A stretch of 64,000 nt of DNA. Source: Isoetes taiwanensis (taxonomy: Eukaryota > Streptophyta > Lycopodiopsida > Isoetales > Isoetaceae). The stretch covers positions 10,486,631 through 10,550,630 of the forward strand of contig JAJEKV010000045.1 of NCBI GenBank assembly GCA_021234155.1, in the 5' to 3' direction. A model generated the notes under the pieces. That model worked only from the letters and a program-made list of their open reading frames with translations. It did no database searches and had not been told where the DNA came from. The translations under genes and the position numbers were made by a program. Shown here piece by piece: positions 54,441 to 63,462 of this stretch. The stretch's first letter is position 1, and the number at the start of each line of letters is the position of its first letter.

Positions 54441-55150
54441 GCGTCTTAATATGGTGGAAACGTAAAACCAAAGAAGTTGAGCAAAAGCAAATCATGCCCC
54501 CGCCAATTACTACTTTCACTTATGCCCAACTGAAGACAGCGACCGAAAATTTCAGCAGTCAGAGGCTCTTGGGAAAGGGAGGATTTGCTAGTGTTTACAA
54601 AGGAGTTATGCCAAATGGAAGCATTATAGCTGTCAAGGTGCTTTCCCAAAACGCAGAAGGAAAAAAGGACTTTTCAGAGCTCTCTGTGATAAGCCATCTG
54701 AGACACCGGAATTTGCTGAGTCTTACAGGGTGGTGCCACGAGAAAGGGAAGCTATTGTTGGTTTATGATTATATGCCAAATGGCAGCTTGGATCATCACC
54801 TCTTTGGGGAATCCTCGATCCTCCCTTGGCAGCATCGTTTTGGAATCGCACTGGGAGTTGCAGAGGGACTTGCGTTTCTGCACCAAGGATGGGAACAAAA
54901 GATTATTCACAGAGATGTGAAAGCACCCAATGTTCTTCTCGACCAACATTTCGTTCCCCATTTGGGAGATTTTGGACTGGCAAAGCTTATTGATTATGAT
55001 AAAACAACAAACAGCGTCACGCTGGTTGCAGGTACCTTGGGATACATGTCTCCAGAGTTGTTCACATCTGCTAAAGTAGGCGAAAAATCCGATGTGTATA
55101 GCTTTGGAGTGTTGATACTTGAAATTGGCAGTGGAAAAAGGGCCGTTGAT
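54305..55150 (+). pseudogene. lectin receptor kinase: second membrane segment and kinase domain, cut by copia
   Basis: In the frame set by unit 2 (WNFSIITEAPPSHNSSS...) the stalk, a membrane helix (LLVPVLSASAGVVAFILLFAG), a basic stop-transfer (WWKRKTKE) and a Ser/Thr-type kinase follow. Conserved blocks: glycine loop LGKGGFASVYKG, AVKVL lysine, HRDVKAPNVLL catalytic loop, DFGLAK, MSPE (APE equivalent) and SDVYSFGVLILEI, so it looks catalytically competent. It is interrupted after SGKRAVD at 55150 by the copia element. The missing C-terminal lobe continues at 60796. Reading across 54290 requires removal of one duplicated unit. Confidence 0.85.
54788..55150 (+). repeat. 363 bp host duplication, left copy
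   Basis: Kinase-coding DNA from TTGGATCATCACCTC to GGGCCGTTGAT, repeated without a visible difference at 60433-60795 on the other side of the copia element. Confidence 0.92.
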
Positions 55151-55152
55151 AT

Positions 55153-55317
55153 TGAAATATCAGCGCATAGGATCTACGATTAGGATTAGAGTGTCCACGT
55201 GGCAGTCCAAGAGTCGCATCTGTCCGATGCCCAAAACTATACCTGTATTATTTTTGTTACGTTGAATAAGAGAGATCTGCATTGCATTCTAGTTATCTCT
55301 GACTCCTTTAATTATCA
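55153..55317 (+). repeat. copia 5' LTR
   Basis: 165 bp, TGAAATATCAGCGCATAGG to TTTAATTATCA, followed by GAA and the primer-binding site. Contains a CCACGTGGCAG G-box and a GTTGAATAAGAGAG region near the expected R/U5. Very short for a copia LTR. Confidence 0.9.
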
Positions 55318-55548
55318 GAATGGTATCAGAGCAGTTTCGATTCAATGGGATCTAGAAGCGAGCGGCGGAAGGAGAAACGCCGGCAGAAGATCAGGGCACG
55401 TCTTGCCCTATTGCGAATCAACCAGAGGCTGGTCCATCGCAGATTGGAGCGCAGCCAAGCAAATCCGACCAGTTTCCCACGCCGTAGGAGCGTCTTCCAG
55501 AGACTTTCTAGTTCCAAACCGATTTACCTGTGAGTAGTAATCAGAAAC

Positions 55549-56244
55549 ATGGCTTCCTCTTCTACTCAATCTTTTGATAAAGTTTTAGAGAAATTTCTGG
55601 AAAAATACAATGGGGAAAATTTCCATGCTTGGTCCATCAAAACCCAATTGGTTTTAATGAGGGAGAATGTCTGGGGAGTAGTTAATGGCACTGAAGCCAA
55701 ACCAGATGCTCAGGACAAATCATTTGATCCTGTTAAACTGCAAGAGTGGATGCAGCGAGATAAACGGGCAATAACCACAATTGGTCTTGCCTTGGGAGAA
55801 GATTATGTGCATCTGATTAATTTGGAGAGGAGTTCAAAAGAGAATTGGGATGATCTAATGAAAGCTTTTGGTGGAAGCGGTAAGAATTGTGAGCTATCAC
55901 TCAAGCAACAATTCTTTGATATAAAAATGAACTCTGGAGAATCTGTAGCCGAATTTATGAGCAGAATTCGTAGCATAGTGGGTCAGTTGACAAGAGTGAA
56001 GTGCAATGTTCCCAAAGAAGACCAGATGGCAGTCTTACTAAAAGGGTTAAGTAGGGACTTCAGACCCGCTGTGACAGCATTAACCAATATCCCAAACTTA
56101 GACATGGAAACTGTGGTGTCAGCATTGTTGGAGGAAGAAAGGAAGTTTAAAATTGAGAACAGTACTAAGAATTCAGCATTCTTTGTCAAGAATAGAAGGC
56201 AAGGATTTGGAAAGAAACCCAGACGGTTTGATGGTGGACAGTAG
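55549..56244 (+). CDS. copia Gag (frame ends before the zinc knuckle)
   Basis: 231 residues starting MASSSTQSFDKVLEKFLEKY. Typical copia UBN2 gag: FHAWSIKTQLVLMRENVW, then EWMQRDKRAITTIGLAL, LKQQFFDIKMNSGESVAEFM and LLKGLSRDF. A TAG at 56242-56244 ends the frame. The rest of gag, including CYRCGKSGHIAKDC (C-x2-C-x4-H-x4-C at about 56310), is in another frame beginning near 56250, so one indel around 56240-56255 separates them. Confidence 0.88.
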   Translation: MASSSTQSFDKVLEKFLEKYNGENFHAWSIKTQLVLMRENVWGVVNGTEAKPDAQDKSFDPVKLQEWMQRDKRAITTIGLALGEDYVHLINLERSSKENWDDLMKAFGGSGKNCELSLKQQFFDIKMNSGESVAEFMSRIRSIVGQLTRVKCNVPKEDQMAVLLKGLSRDFRPAVTALTNIPNLDMETVVSALLEEERKFKIENSTKNSAFFVKNRRQGFGKKPRRFDGGQ

Positions 56245-56429
56245 GGCCAAATGACAGTGGCAGACCCAACAGGAATCAGAGGGATGCTAGACCTGCTAAG
56301 TTTGAATCACGCTCTTGCTATAGATGTGGAAAATCTGGACATATTGCCAAGGATTGTAGAGTCCGGCTTGGAGAAGATAGAAACAGGAACAAAGCAAGAG
56401 AAGAAAGTGGCAACAGTGAAAAATTATTT

Positions 56430-56789
56430 ATGGTGCGCAGCTCAATAATAGAATCCAGTGAGAAGACTTTATGGCTGGATTCTGGGGCCACAATCCATAT
56501 GACTCCCTTCCGTCAGCAATTTAATACATTTGAAGAGTCAAGCGCGCAGCGCCAGGTCTATGTAGGAGACAGTAGACCTCTTCAAATTGCTGGGAAAGGA
56601 ACAATATTGGTTGAGTTGGATGATGGCGTTAAGGAGATTCATGATGTACACTATGTACCAGAGTTGGCCCAAACATTATTATCTGTTGGCAAGATTACTG
56701 ATGCTGATTTAAGTGTGACTTTCCTCAAGAATGGCTGCACCATAAATAATGAACGAGGTTTCTCCGTTGCAACAGGCACCATGGAATAA
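56430..56789 (+). CDS. copia protease
   Basis: The active-site motif LWLDSGATIHMTPF has the catalytic DSG intact, followed by RQVYVGDSRPLQIAGKGTI and YVPELAQTLLSVGKI, typical of copia proteases and the linker to integrase. The frame runs into the hAT MITE at 56780 (GFSVATGT is the last native stretch). Confidence 0.88.
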   Translation: MVRSSIIESSEKTLWLDSGATIHMTPFRQQFNTFEESSAQRQVYVGDSRPLQIAGKGTILVELDDGVKEIHDVHYVPELAQTLLSVGKITDADLSVTFLKNGCTINNERGFSVATGTME

Positions 56790-57383
56790 TTTAAGGGCTA
56801 AACTTAGCTATTTGGCGATTTTTTAGCACATTTTTAAAAAAAATTGGCTAAAGTAAATGGAAAAAATTGGGAAAAAAATAATAATTTTAGCTTAACTTTT
56901 TTCGGGACTGCACCAACCCTGGAGGTCTTTAGCCAAACGCTAGAAAGTAAGAGAGTGAAATTTTGTATTGTTTAGCTAAACCATAGAAACTTTTAGAATG
57001 AATTTCGGGCTAGTTTAGCTAATATCATTCTATTGTATATGAAATGTATGATTAGTAGTTTAGTTTCTAGCATTATGAATTAATTTGAGTCCTATACTTT
57101 GCTAGTTAGCATTAGTTTAGAATGTTTTCATAAAGAAAATGACTAAAATAAGTGGAGTATATTGAAAAAAAGTATAGTAATTTGGTATAATGTTTTCTGT
57201 TGGCCACGCCATAGAAATTTTTGGGATGATGTTTGGGTTAGTTTAACTAAACGGTAGAAAGTATGAGAGGAAAATTGTGTAGAGTTTAGCTAAACCACAG
57301 AAAGTTTTGGGATCAATATCGAGCAAGTTTAGCTAAAGTCATTCTGGCTAATAAGAAATATGCGATTAGTAATTTATTCCCTG
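56780..57383. mobile_element. hAT-type MITE inserted in the copia pol gene
   Basis: 604 bp, non-coding, AT-rich. The ends are imperfect inverted repeats (CATGGAATAATTTA left; CAGGGAATAAATTA as the reverse complement of the right), with 12 of 14 matching and the CA-GG start usual for hAT. It is flanked by the exact 8 bp duplication ACAGGCAC (56772-56779 and 57384-57391), the hAT target-duplication length. Removal restores a continuous copia reading frame across the site. A relative lies at 14635-15305. Confidence 0.9.
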
Positions 57384-58085
57384 ACAGGCACACGTGTAGA
57401 ACAATTATACAGGTTGGATGCCATTGTTAGGAGCCCATTTCAGGCATTATCTACAACTGCTAGGAGTGGAGATATGCAGTTGTGGCACCACCGTCTTGGA
57501 CATCCCAACGTCCAAGTGATGAGAAAGTTGATGCGAGACAATTTGATAACAGATTTTGGGCCTATTGAAGATGACAACTTGACATTTTGTGAAGCATGTG
57601 TTATGGGGAAGCATCACAGAAGTCCGTTTCCAGTAGGAGAGAGCGAGCGTGAGCAAGATCTATTGGCATTGGTCCATTCTGACATTTGTGGGCCTATGCA
57701 AACATTGACCATAGGAAAGAAGCGGTATATGCTTACCTTTATTGATGATCTCTCCAGATATGTGACCGTGAGGCTACTTGCACGAAAATCAGAAGTATTG
57801 CAAGCCTTTATGGAGTTTCGAGCACAAGTTGAGAGACAAACTGGTCGTCTAATCAAGGTCCTCCGTAGCGATGGTGGTGGTGAGTACTTCTCTCATGCTT
57901 TTGATGATTATTGTAATGTCAATGGGATAATACATCAGCATACTACCCCATATACACCGCAGCAAAACGGTGTTGCCGAGAGAATGAATAGGACCATTTT
58001 AGAATGTGCTCGCACCATGCTAAAATTTGCTGGCATGCCAAATCATTTCTGGGGGGAAGCAGTCATGACAAGTGAGCCTATTTGA
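57384..58085 (+). CDS. copia integrase (zinc-binding and catalytic core)
   Basis: After the MITE the frame gives the pre-integrase zinc region (LWHHRLGHPNVQVMRKLM...FCEACVMGKHHRSPF: H-H-C-C) and the DDE core (HSDICGPM, VLRSDGGGEY, QQNGVAERMNRT), all catalytic residues present. It ends at MTSEPI with a stop at 58083, where one indel shifts to the next frame (KNRLPTSQRLQSPYQLWTGK). Confidence 0.9.
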   Translation, partial: TGTRVEQLYRLDAIVRSPFQALSTTARSGDMQLWHHRLGHPNVQVMRKLMRDNLITDFGPIEDDNLTFCEACVMGKHHRSPFPVGESEREQDLLALVHSDICGPMQTLTIGKKRYMLTFIDDLSRYVTVRLLARKSEVLQAFMEFRAQVERQTGRLIKVLRSDGGGEYFSHAFDDYCNVNGIIHQHTTPYTPQQNGVAERMNRTILECARTMLKFAGMPNHFWGEAVMTSEPI

Positions 58086-58867
58086 AGAATAGGTTGCCCA
58101 CCTCACAACGCTTGCAATCTCCATACCAATTGTGGACCGGTAAAACCCCATCCCTTGGTCATTTGCGCACATTTGGTTGCATCGCATTTGCCCATGTCCC
58201 TGATGAGATTAGGAAGAAGCTGGATGGGAAAAGCTTAAAATGCGTCATGGTGGGATATTCCTTGGAAGCAAAAGCATATCGCCTTTATTGTCTAGAATCT
58301 AGGACCCTGTTGCTCAGTAGGGATGTTGTTTTCAACGAAGAAGAGTTATATGGCACAAGTTTGAAGCGTGCTGCAGCCCTAGCACCTGCTGTACCAGCCC
58401 ACTTTGCTGATTTAGACACCTGGGATCTGATGGAGAATGATCCCCAAGTTCCTTTGCTACAGGGGCAGCCTTCAAGTGGGAGCAACGAAGGCTCATGTGT
58501 GGCGGACGGAGTGCCCATAACTGAGTTACAGCAGCAGCCCTCTCATGCACATGATATGGAACAAATTCAGGCGGTTGGAGTGCCTAAAACTGTGCCAACA
58601 ACAGTGGCCTTCCAGCAGCCAATGATTGAGTCCAATGTGGACTCCCCTTTTGAACAAGGGTCTACATCTCATGCAATATCTTTTGCTGATCCAGGTGTTT
58701 TGATAATAGTGTCCCAATGGTTGGAGATATTGAAGATATGCCAAGCAAACAAATCATGTCATCTTAGAAGAAGAATTTTGTGGAAGCAAACAAGAAGATG
58801 GCAGTCCATGCTTTCAAAGAGAGACCCAATCGAGGAGCCACTAGATCTGGTCGGACTAGTTATTTAA
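58082..58867 (+). pseudogene. copia integrase C-terminal region
   Basis: Continues integrase with KNRLPTSQRLQSPYQLWTGK, LRTFGCIAFAHVPDE, KCVMVGYSLEAKAYRLY and SRDVVFNEE, the usual end of copia integrase and its GKGY-type tail. A Gln/Pro-rich linker follows. Around 58690-58790 the frame changes again to that of RT. Confidence 0.85.
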
Positions 58868-60264
58868 GTGCAAAGGCCATGGAAGCAATGGAATCAGAAA
58901 ATTTGAGCAAGAAGAGACCTCGAGGATACTTGGCATTTTCTGATCCTCCAGAAGAAGAGCCTCTTACTTTTCAAGATGCACTCAATCATCCATGTGCAGC
59001 AGATTGGAAGAAAGCTATGGATCTTGAATATGAGTCTCTTATGAAGAATCAAACATGGGAACTAGCTGCTCTTCCGCCTGGAAGAAACCTTGTGAGTACC
59101 AAATGGTTATTCAAATTAAAGAAGAATGCAGCTGGTCAAGTGGAACGGTACAAGGCCAGATTTGTTGCAAGAGGATTTTCTCAAATTGCCGGAGTCGACT
59201 TCACCGAGACCTTCTCTCCAGTGGTACGTATGACTTCAATCCGAGTTCTTTTAGCTATGGCAGCTCACAGGAACTTAGAAGTCCATCAAATGGATGTTCG
59301 TACGGCATTCTTACATGGAGAGCTGCAAGAGGAGATTTATATTTCTCAACCTGAAGGATATGAACTGGCTGGGCAAGAGCACCTGATTCTTCGAGATCGG
59401 GATCACGGCTGCTTAAGGATGGTGCAAACACAATACATTGATGAAGTTCTTCACAGGTTCAATATGGCAGATTGCAATCCCATCTCTACACCCATGGAGC
59501 CGAATCTGAAACTTACTTCTGACGTGAGACCCAATACACAAGCCGAGCAAGATGCTATGAAGAACATCCCATATCGGCATGCAGTAGGTTGTCTTATTTA
59601 TTTGGCTGTATGTACAAGACCAGACATTTCATTTGCAGTGGGAGCTGTTAGTCAATTTCTTGACAACCCAGGGCCACAACACTGGGTGGCCGTCAAGCGT
59701 ATCATGCGCTATTTGCAAGCTACAAGGGAGTATGATTTAATTTATCAAGCTGGTTCTGCCCCTTTTGTCTTGAAAGGGTACTCAGATGCAGATTGGGCGG
59801 GGGAGTTGGAGACTAGAAGATCCACATCTGCATTTATTTTCTTACTTGGTGACTGTGTGGTTTCTTGGCGCAGCAAGAAGCAAACTAGTGTAGCTCTTTC
59901 TAGCACTGAAGCAGAGTATTATGCCGCAGGATCAGCCACTCAAGAGGCAATTTGGCTTCGTCGATTACTCCAAGATGTCTTGCTGGAGCAACATATACCA
60001 ACTCCATTATATTGTGATAATAGAAGTGCTATTGCCTTGGCACTCTCCCCTGCAAAGTTTCATGGCAGAACTCGGCATATTGATATTCGTCATCACTTTA
60101 TTCGAGAGCATGTGAACAATGGTGTGATAGATCTAAAATTCTGTTCTACTGAAGATATGTTAGCAGACTTATTAACCAAGGCTCTTGGTCGTGATAAGTT
60201 TCAACATGATCGAGGATTATTGAAGATACTCAAATTTGACATCAAGATCATAGATCCTGGCTGA
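58780..60264 (+). CDS. copia reverse transcriptase (active site deleted) and RNase H
   Basis: The 494-codon frame has the RT start (DALNHPCAADWKKAMDLEYE, LVSTKWLFKLKKN, YKARFVARGFSQ, FSPVVRM, VHQMDVRTAFLHGELQEEI), then jumps at about 59385 from GQEHLI to LRDRDHGCLRMVQTQYIDEV. In intact copia RTs this interval contains the KSLYGLKQAPR block and the YVDD catalytic aspartates, so an in-frame deletion of roughly 100 codons has removed the active site. RNase H follows intact in outline (YSDADWAG, SSTEAEYYAAG, YCDNRSAI, RTRHIDIRHHFIRE). The first RT aspartate (QMDV) remains. The protein cannot polymerise DNA. Confidence 0.9.
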   Translation: MEANKKMAVHAFKERPNRGATRSGRTSYLSAKAMEAMESENLSKKRPRGYLAFSDPPEEEPLTFQDALNHPCAADWKKAMDLEYESLMKNQTWELAALPPGRNLVSTKWLFKLKKNAAGQVERYKARFVARGFSQIAGVDFTETFSPVVRMTSIRVLLAMAAHRNLEVHQMDVRTAFLHGELQEEIYISQPEGYELAGQEHLILRDRDHGCLRMVQTQYIDEVLHRFNMADCNPISTPMEPNLKLTSDVRPNTQAEQDAMKNIPYRHAVGCLIYLAVCTRPDISFAVGAVSQFLDNPGPQHWVAVKRIMRYLQATREYDLIYQAGSAPFVLKGYSDADWAGELETRRSTSAFIFLLGDCVVSWRSKKQTSVALSSTEAEYYAAGSATQEAIWLRRLLQDVLLEQHIPTPLYCDNRSAIALALSPAKFHGRTRHIDIRHHFIREHVNNGVIDLKFCSTEDMLADLLTKALGRDKFQHDRGLLKILKFDIKIIDPG

Positions 60265-60275
60265 AGTGGGAGTAT

Positions 60276-60432
60276 TGAAATATCAGCGCATAGGATCTAC
60301 GATTAGGATTAGAGTGTCCACGTGGCAGTCCAAGAGTCGCATCTGTCCGATGCCCAAAACTATACCTGTATTATTTTTGTTACGTTGAATAAGAGAGATC
60401 TGCATTGCATTCCAGTTATCTCTGACTCCTTT
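60276..60432 (+). repeat. copia 3' LTR, missing its last 8 bp
   Basis: Identical to the 5' LTR except one base, but ends at GACTCCTTT where the 5' LTR continues AATTATCA. The next base starts the kinase duplication (TTGGATC), with a TT microhomology at the junction. Confidence 0.9.
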
Positions 60433-61110
60433 TTGGATCATCACCTCTTTGGGGAATCCTCGATCCTCCCTTGGCAGCATCGTTTTGGAATCGCACTGGG
60501 AGTTGCAGAGGGACTTGCGTTTCTGCACCAAGGATGGGAACAAAAGATTATTCACAGAGATGTGAAAGCACCCAATGTTCTTCTCGACCAACATTTCGTT
60601 CCCCATTTGGGAGATTTTGGACTGGCAAAGCTTATTGATTATGATAAAACAACAAACAGCGTCACGCTGGTTGCAGGTACCTTGGGATACATGTCTCCAG
60701 AGTTGTTCACATCTGCTAAAGTAGGCGAAAAATCCGATGTGTATAGCTTTGGAGTGTTGATACTTGAAATTGGCAGTGGAAAAAGGGCCGTTGATCCATC
60801 AAGGAACATGTCTTTGGTGGAATGGATATGGCACATGATGCAAAAAGGCAATTTAATGGATATTGCTGATGCCAAGTTATATGGCTGCTTTGATCATTCC
60901 CAAATGAAGGCAGTTTTGACATTGGGACTCTTGTGTTGCCAACATGACCCTCAATGTAGACCAAGTATGAGACAATGTTGCCATATCCTTAAAGGTGATG
61001 AACCTTTGCCTCCTCTCCTTTCCTTTGCTATTAGAACAACTCCTCCTCCTCCACAAAGTGCTGCTGCATCTGATCTGAATTCTTCCTTGGATTCTCTCTT
61101 TGGGAGATAA
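60433..61110 (+). pseudogene. lectin receptor kinase: duplicated kinase segment and native C-terminus
   Basis: 60433-60795 repeats the kinase stretch DHHLFGESSILPWQ to SGKRAVD. From 60796 it continues with the native end of the kinase (PSRNMSLVEWIWHMMQKGNL, LGLLCCQHDPQCRPSMRQCC with the conserved late-lobe Arg) and a Pro/Ser tail to the TAA at 61108. Together with 54305-55150 it would complete the kinase domain. As found, it is separated from its promoter and N-terminus by the copia element. Confidence 0.88.
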
Positions 61111-63462
61111 GTTCGTCGTGTTTTACACATACTGTTTTAGTTTATGTGATATTTCAACACGAATTTACTTGAAGCATATGGAAGATAAATGCTCCGCATT
61201 TCAAAGCTTGTTATTCATCTTAATTAGATTGTAAAGCATTAAAGCCAGGTCTATTACTCGCATAAGAGTTTTTCCTTCAATATTCTCATAAAAATTCAAT
61301 AAAACATATCATATAACTACAATCATGAAACTTTGAATATGGTTTCATTTACTTTTCTAGAGTGACGTATCTGTTATACAAGTCCCTTATTATTTAAGAA
61401 CTGTAGGAGACGAATTGTGTATTGCATCAATAAAAATTTGTTAGATTTATAGTCATTGAGATTCTCTAAAGAGTTACGACAATAAAGAAGCGACAATAAA
61501 GAAGTAATAAATAATACAAGAAATTTATCGCGGCGGCCAAGGCTGCCGCGAACATTTCTCTTTCCCGACCCCATGTGTATGGAGGTGGTTCATGTGGCAA
61601 AAAAAGTTATTTCATTTTCAGTTTTAAAATGCTTATGTAGGTATTAAACTAAGGTGTTAAAATATTTGCAGTTCAAGACGCTTATGTTAAAAATAAGGTA
61701 CTAACACACTAGGGGCTCTTGGAACACTTAAGCTCTCAACCAATTATCTACACATATATGATTCATTTAGGCAAGATTATGTTGTCTTGCTAATGGCAAC
61801 ATTTTTAAGCAAGGATTCTACTTGGATTCTTTTGTAATTGGATAGTATTTTTACCAAGGGGAAAATACCATTATCTATTCGTTGTTAATTATTGCTCTGT
61901 GTAGAAATGGTCACGGGCCGCACCTAGACTAGGCGCCGATCTTCTATGGTTGCTTTTGATCTTCTCTAGTGAGTCGAAGATGGCTACGAGCCGCCAGATG
62001 TGAACCGGATTTCCAGTTTTTCTAGTGCCAGATTGAAGTAGCAACAAAGCAATCGCATCTCATGCAAATTTAACCTAGTTTGTTCTTAAAAATCCCAGTT
62101 TGTTCTTCAGATTCTTCTGTTTCTTCTGTGCAGTGCTTTTAGTGCGACCAAGACCTAGCCGTGTAGAATCCACGTTCTTTTGAAGAGTAATCGTTAATAG
62201 TGCCGATACTATCACAACTTTAAGGGCCAATCTTCAAATTTCGGCCTGTACAGAAACACATTTAGTCAAGAACTTCTTCAAAACCAAGACTTTTCTTCAA
62301 TTCTGGCCAAGTCGGCCTGGGCCAGCAAAATCGGCCTGTTTCAGGCCCAATTCCTTCACAATTAAAGCACTGGCTTTTGCTTCAATAAATTTCAACCAAG
62401 AATCAACCGCCTTCTGCAAGAATCCGGCCCTATTTTCTCTGATTCAAAACCTAGCATGCATAAATTTCCTTAAGTCGGCCAGTTTCGACCTGTTCAAAGA
62501 CAACGCTGGCATGCGCGAGCTAGGGCGGCTGCTCACCGACTTAAATTTGGAGCAGATTTAGTGCGCGAGACGAAAGAGCTCTGCAATACCCGCAATACCT
62601 TCTCCGGCAGCATAGGTTTTTTCTTGAATGCCTTTTTCTCCCTATTTCTTGGTTTTTTTTTTTAATGTCTATTTTTTCCTCAGAAATCGTTTTCAGAAAT
62701 AAGCATCACAGACGAATATTCCAAAGGCATCTTTCTAGGAGAGTTATATATGTTTTGACAATACCAAGCAACCATATTATAGTTCAACCAAAATGTCAAA
62801 GTCGCATGTAAGAAATGCATGTGCGGGTAAAAGAATGCTAGGGTATCTAAACAAATTGCTCTTACATTATGTATAGTGTAAGGCAATGTAGGCATCCGTT
62901 TTTTTTTTTTTTTAGCACGTTTGCACAAACGCAAGTGGACACTTTGAAGCAATTCTAGAGTGTCCACGTTGCTGACAACTAGGATTTTTGTTCACGTGAA
63001 TACACTTAGATTAGAAGCGTTGGATTTCATCTACGGCTGTGGAAATTCATGGAAATTCCACATGTTTAGGGTAGTTAGGAGGGCTTGAGGATCTACCGCT
63101 TCTCCGATCCTTGTTTCTGTTCAGCATAACAAATTTTTTAATTTTATTCTAAAAGCAAGCTTTTGTAATTGCAAACGCAGCTATGGCGGTCAGCTCACGG
63201 CATCAGCTTCCTTTGAGTCCGCGACCCTTTGCTTTCTCCCACACATTTTTAGAAAGCATTTAGGTCTTCAATTGCTCCACTTGTGTATGGCATTGTAATG
63301 CAGCTCTATTATTTGTTAAAGCGAAGCGTGGCCTGTCTTAAACTTTGCCTTTGTTTTATGTTGTTTGAGAACATTGTTTGAATATTGTAATTCTGTTTTC
63401 TTTAATTAATGACTTCTTTTAATTCATGTTTAAGTCATGTTGATGTTTAAGTTTCGTTTTTT
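61111..63462. other. no recognised gene
   Basis: AT-rich 3' flank and spacer with T-runs (62650-62663, 62900-62914). Short frames (minus 61374-61574, minus 62680-62967) have no recognisable domain. TCTAGAGTGTCCACGT at 62953 resembles a piece of the copia LTR (TTAGAGTGTCCACGT) but extends no further. Confidence 0.4.

Larger units (their letters stand above)
55153..60432 (+). mobile_element. Ty1/copia retrotransposon in the lectin kinase gene
   Basis: Short LTRs (55153-55317, 165 bp, TG...CA; 60276-60432, lacking the last 8 bp) differ by a single base (CTAG versus CCAG near 55292/60414). A perfect tRNA-Met-type primer-binding site TGGTATCAGAGC lies at 55321-55332 and a purine tract (TGAAGTGGGAG) at 60261-60272. 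Gag, protease, integrase, RT and RNase H occur in copia order but are broken by frameshifts, a 604 bp hAT MITE and an in-frame deletion in RT. It is a non-autonomous copy that inserted recently, judged by LTR identity. Its right end abuts duplicated kinase DNA. Confidence 0.93.

Noticed and set aside
60322-61110. Independent short kinase gene starting inside the copia LTR
   Set aside because: The frame's start is LTR sequence; the kinase part is the duplicated and native end of the interrupted lectin kinase.
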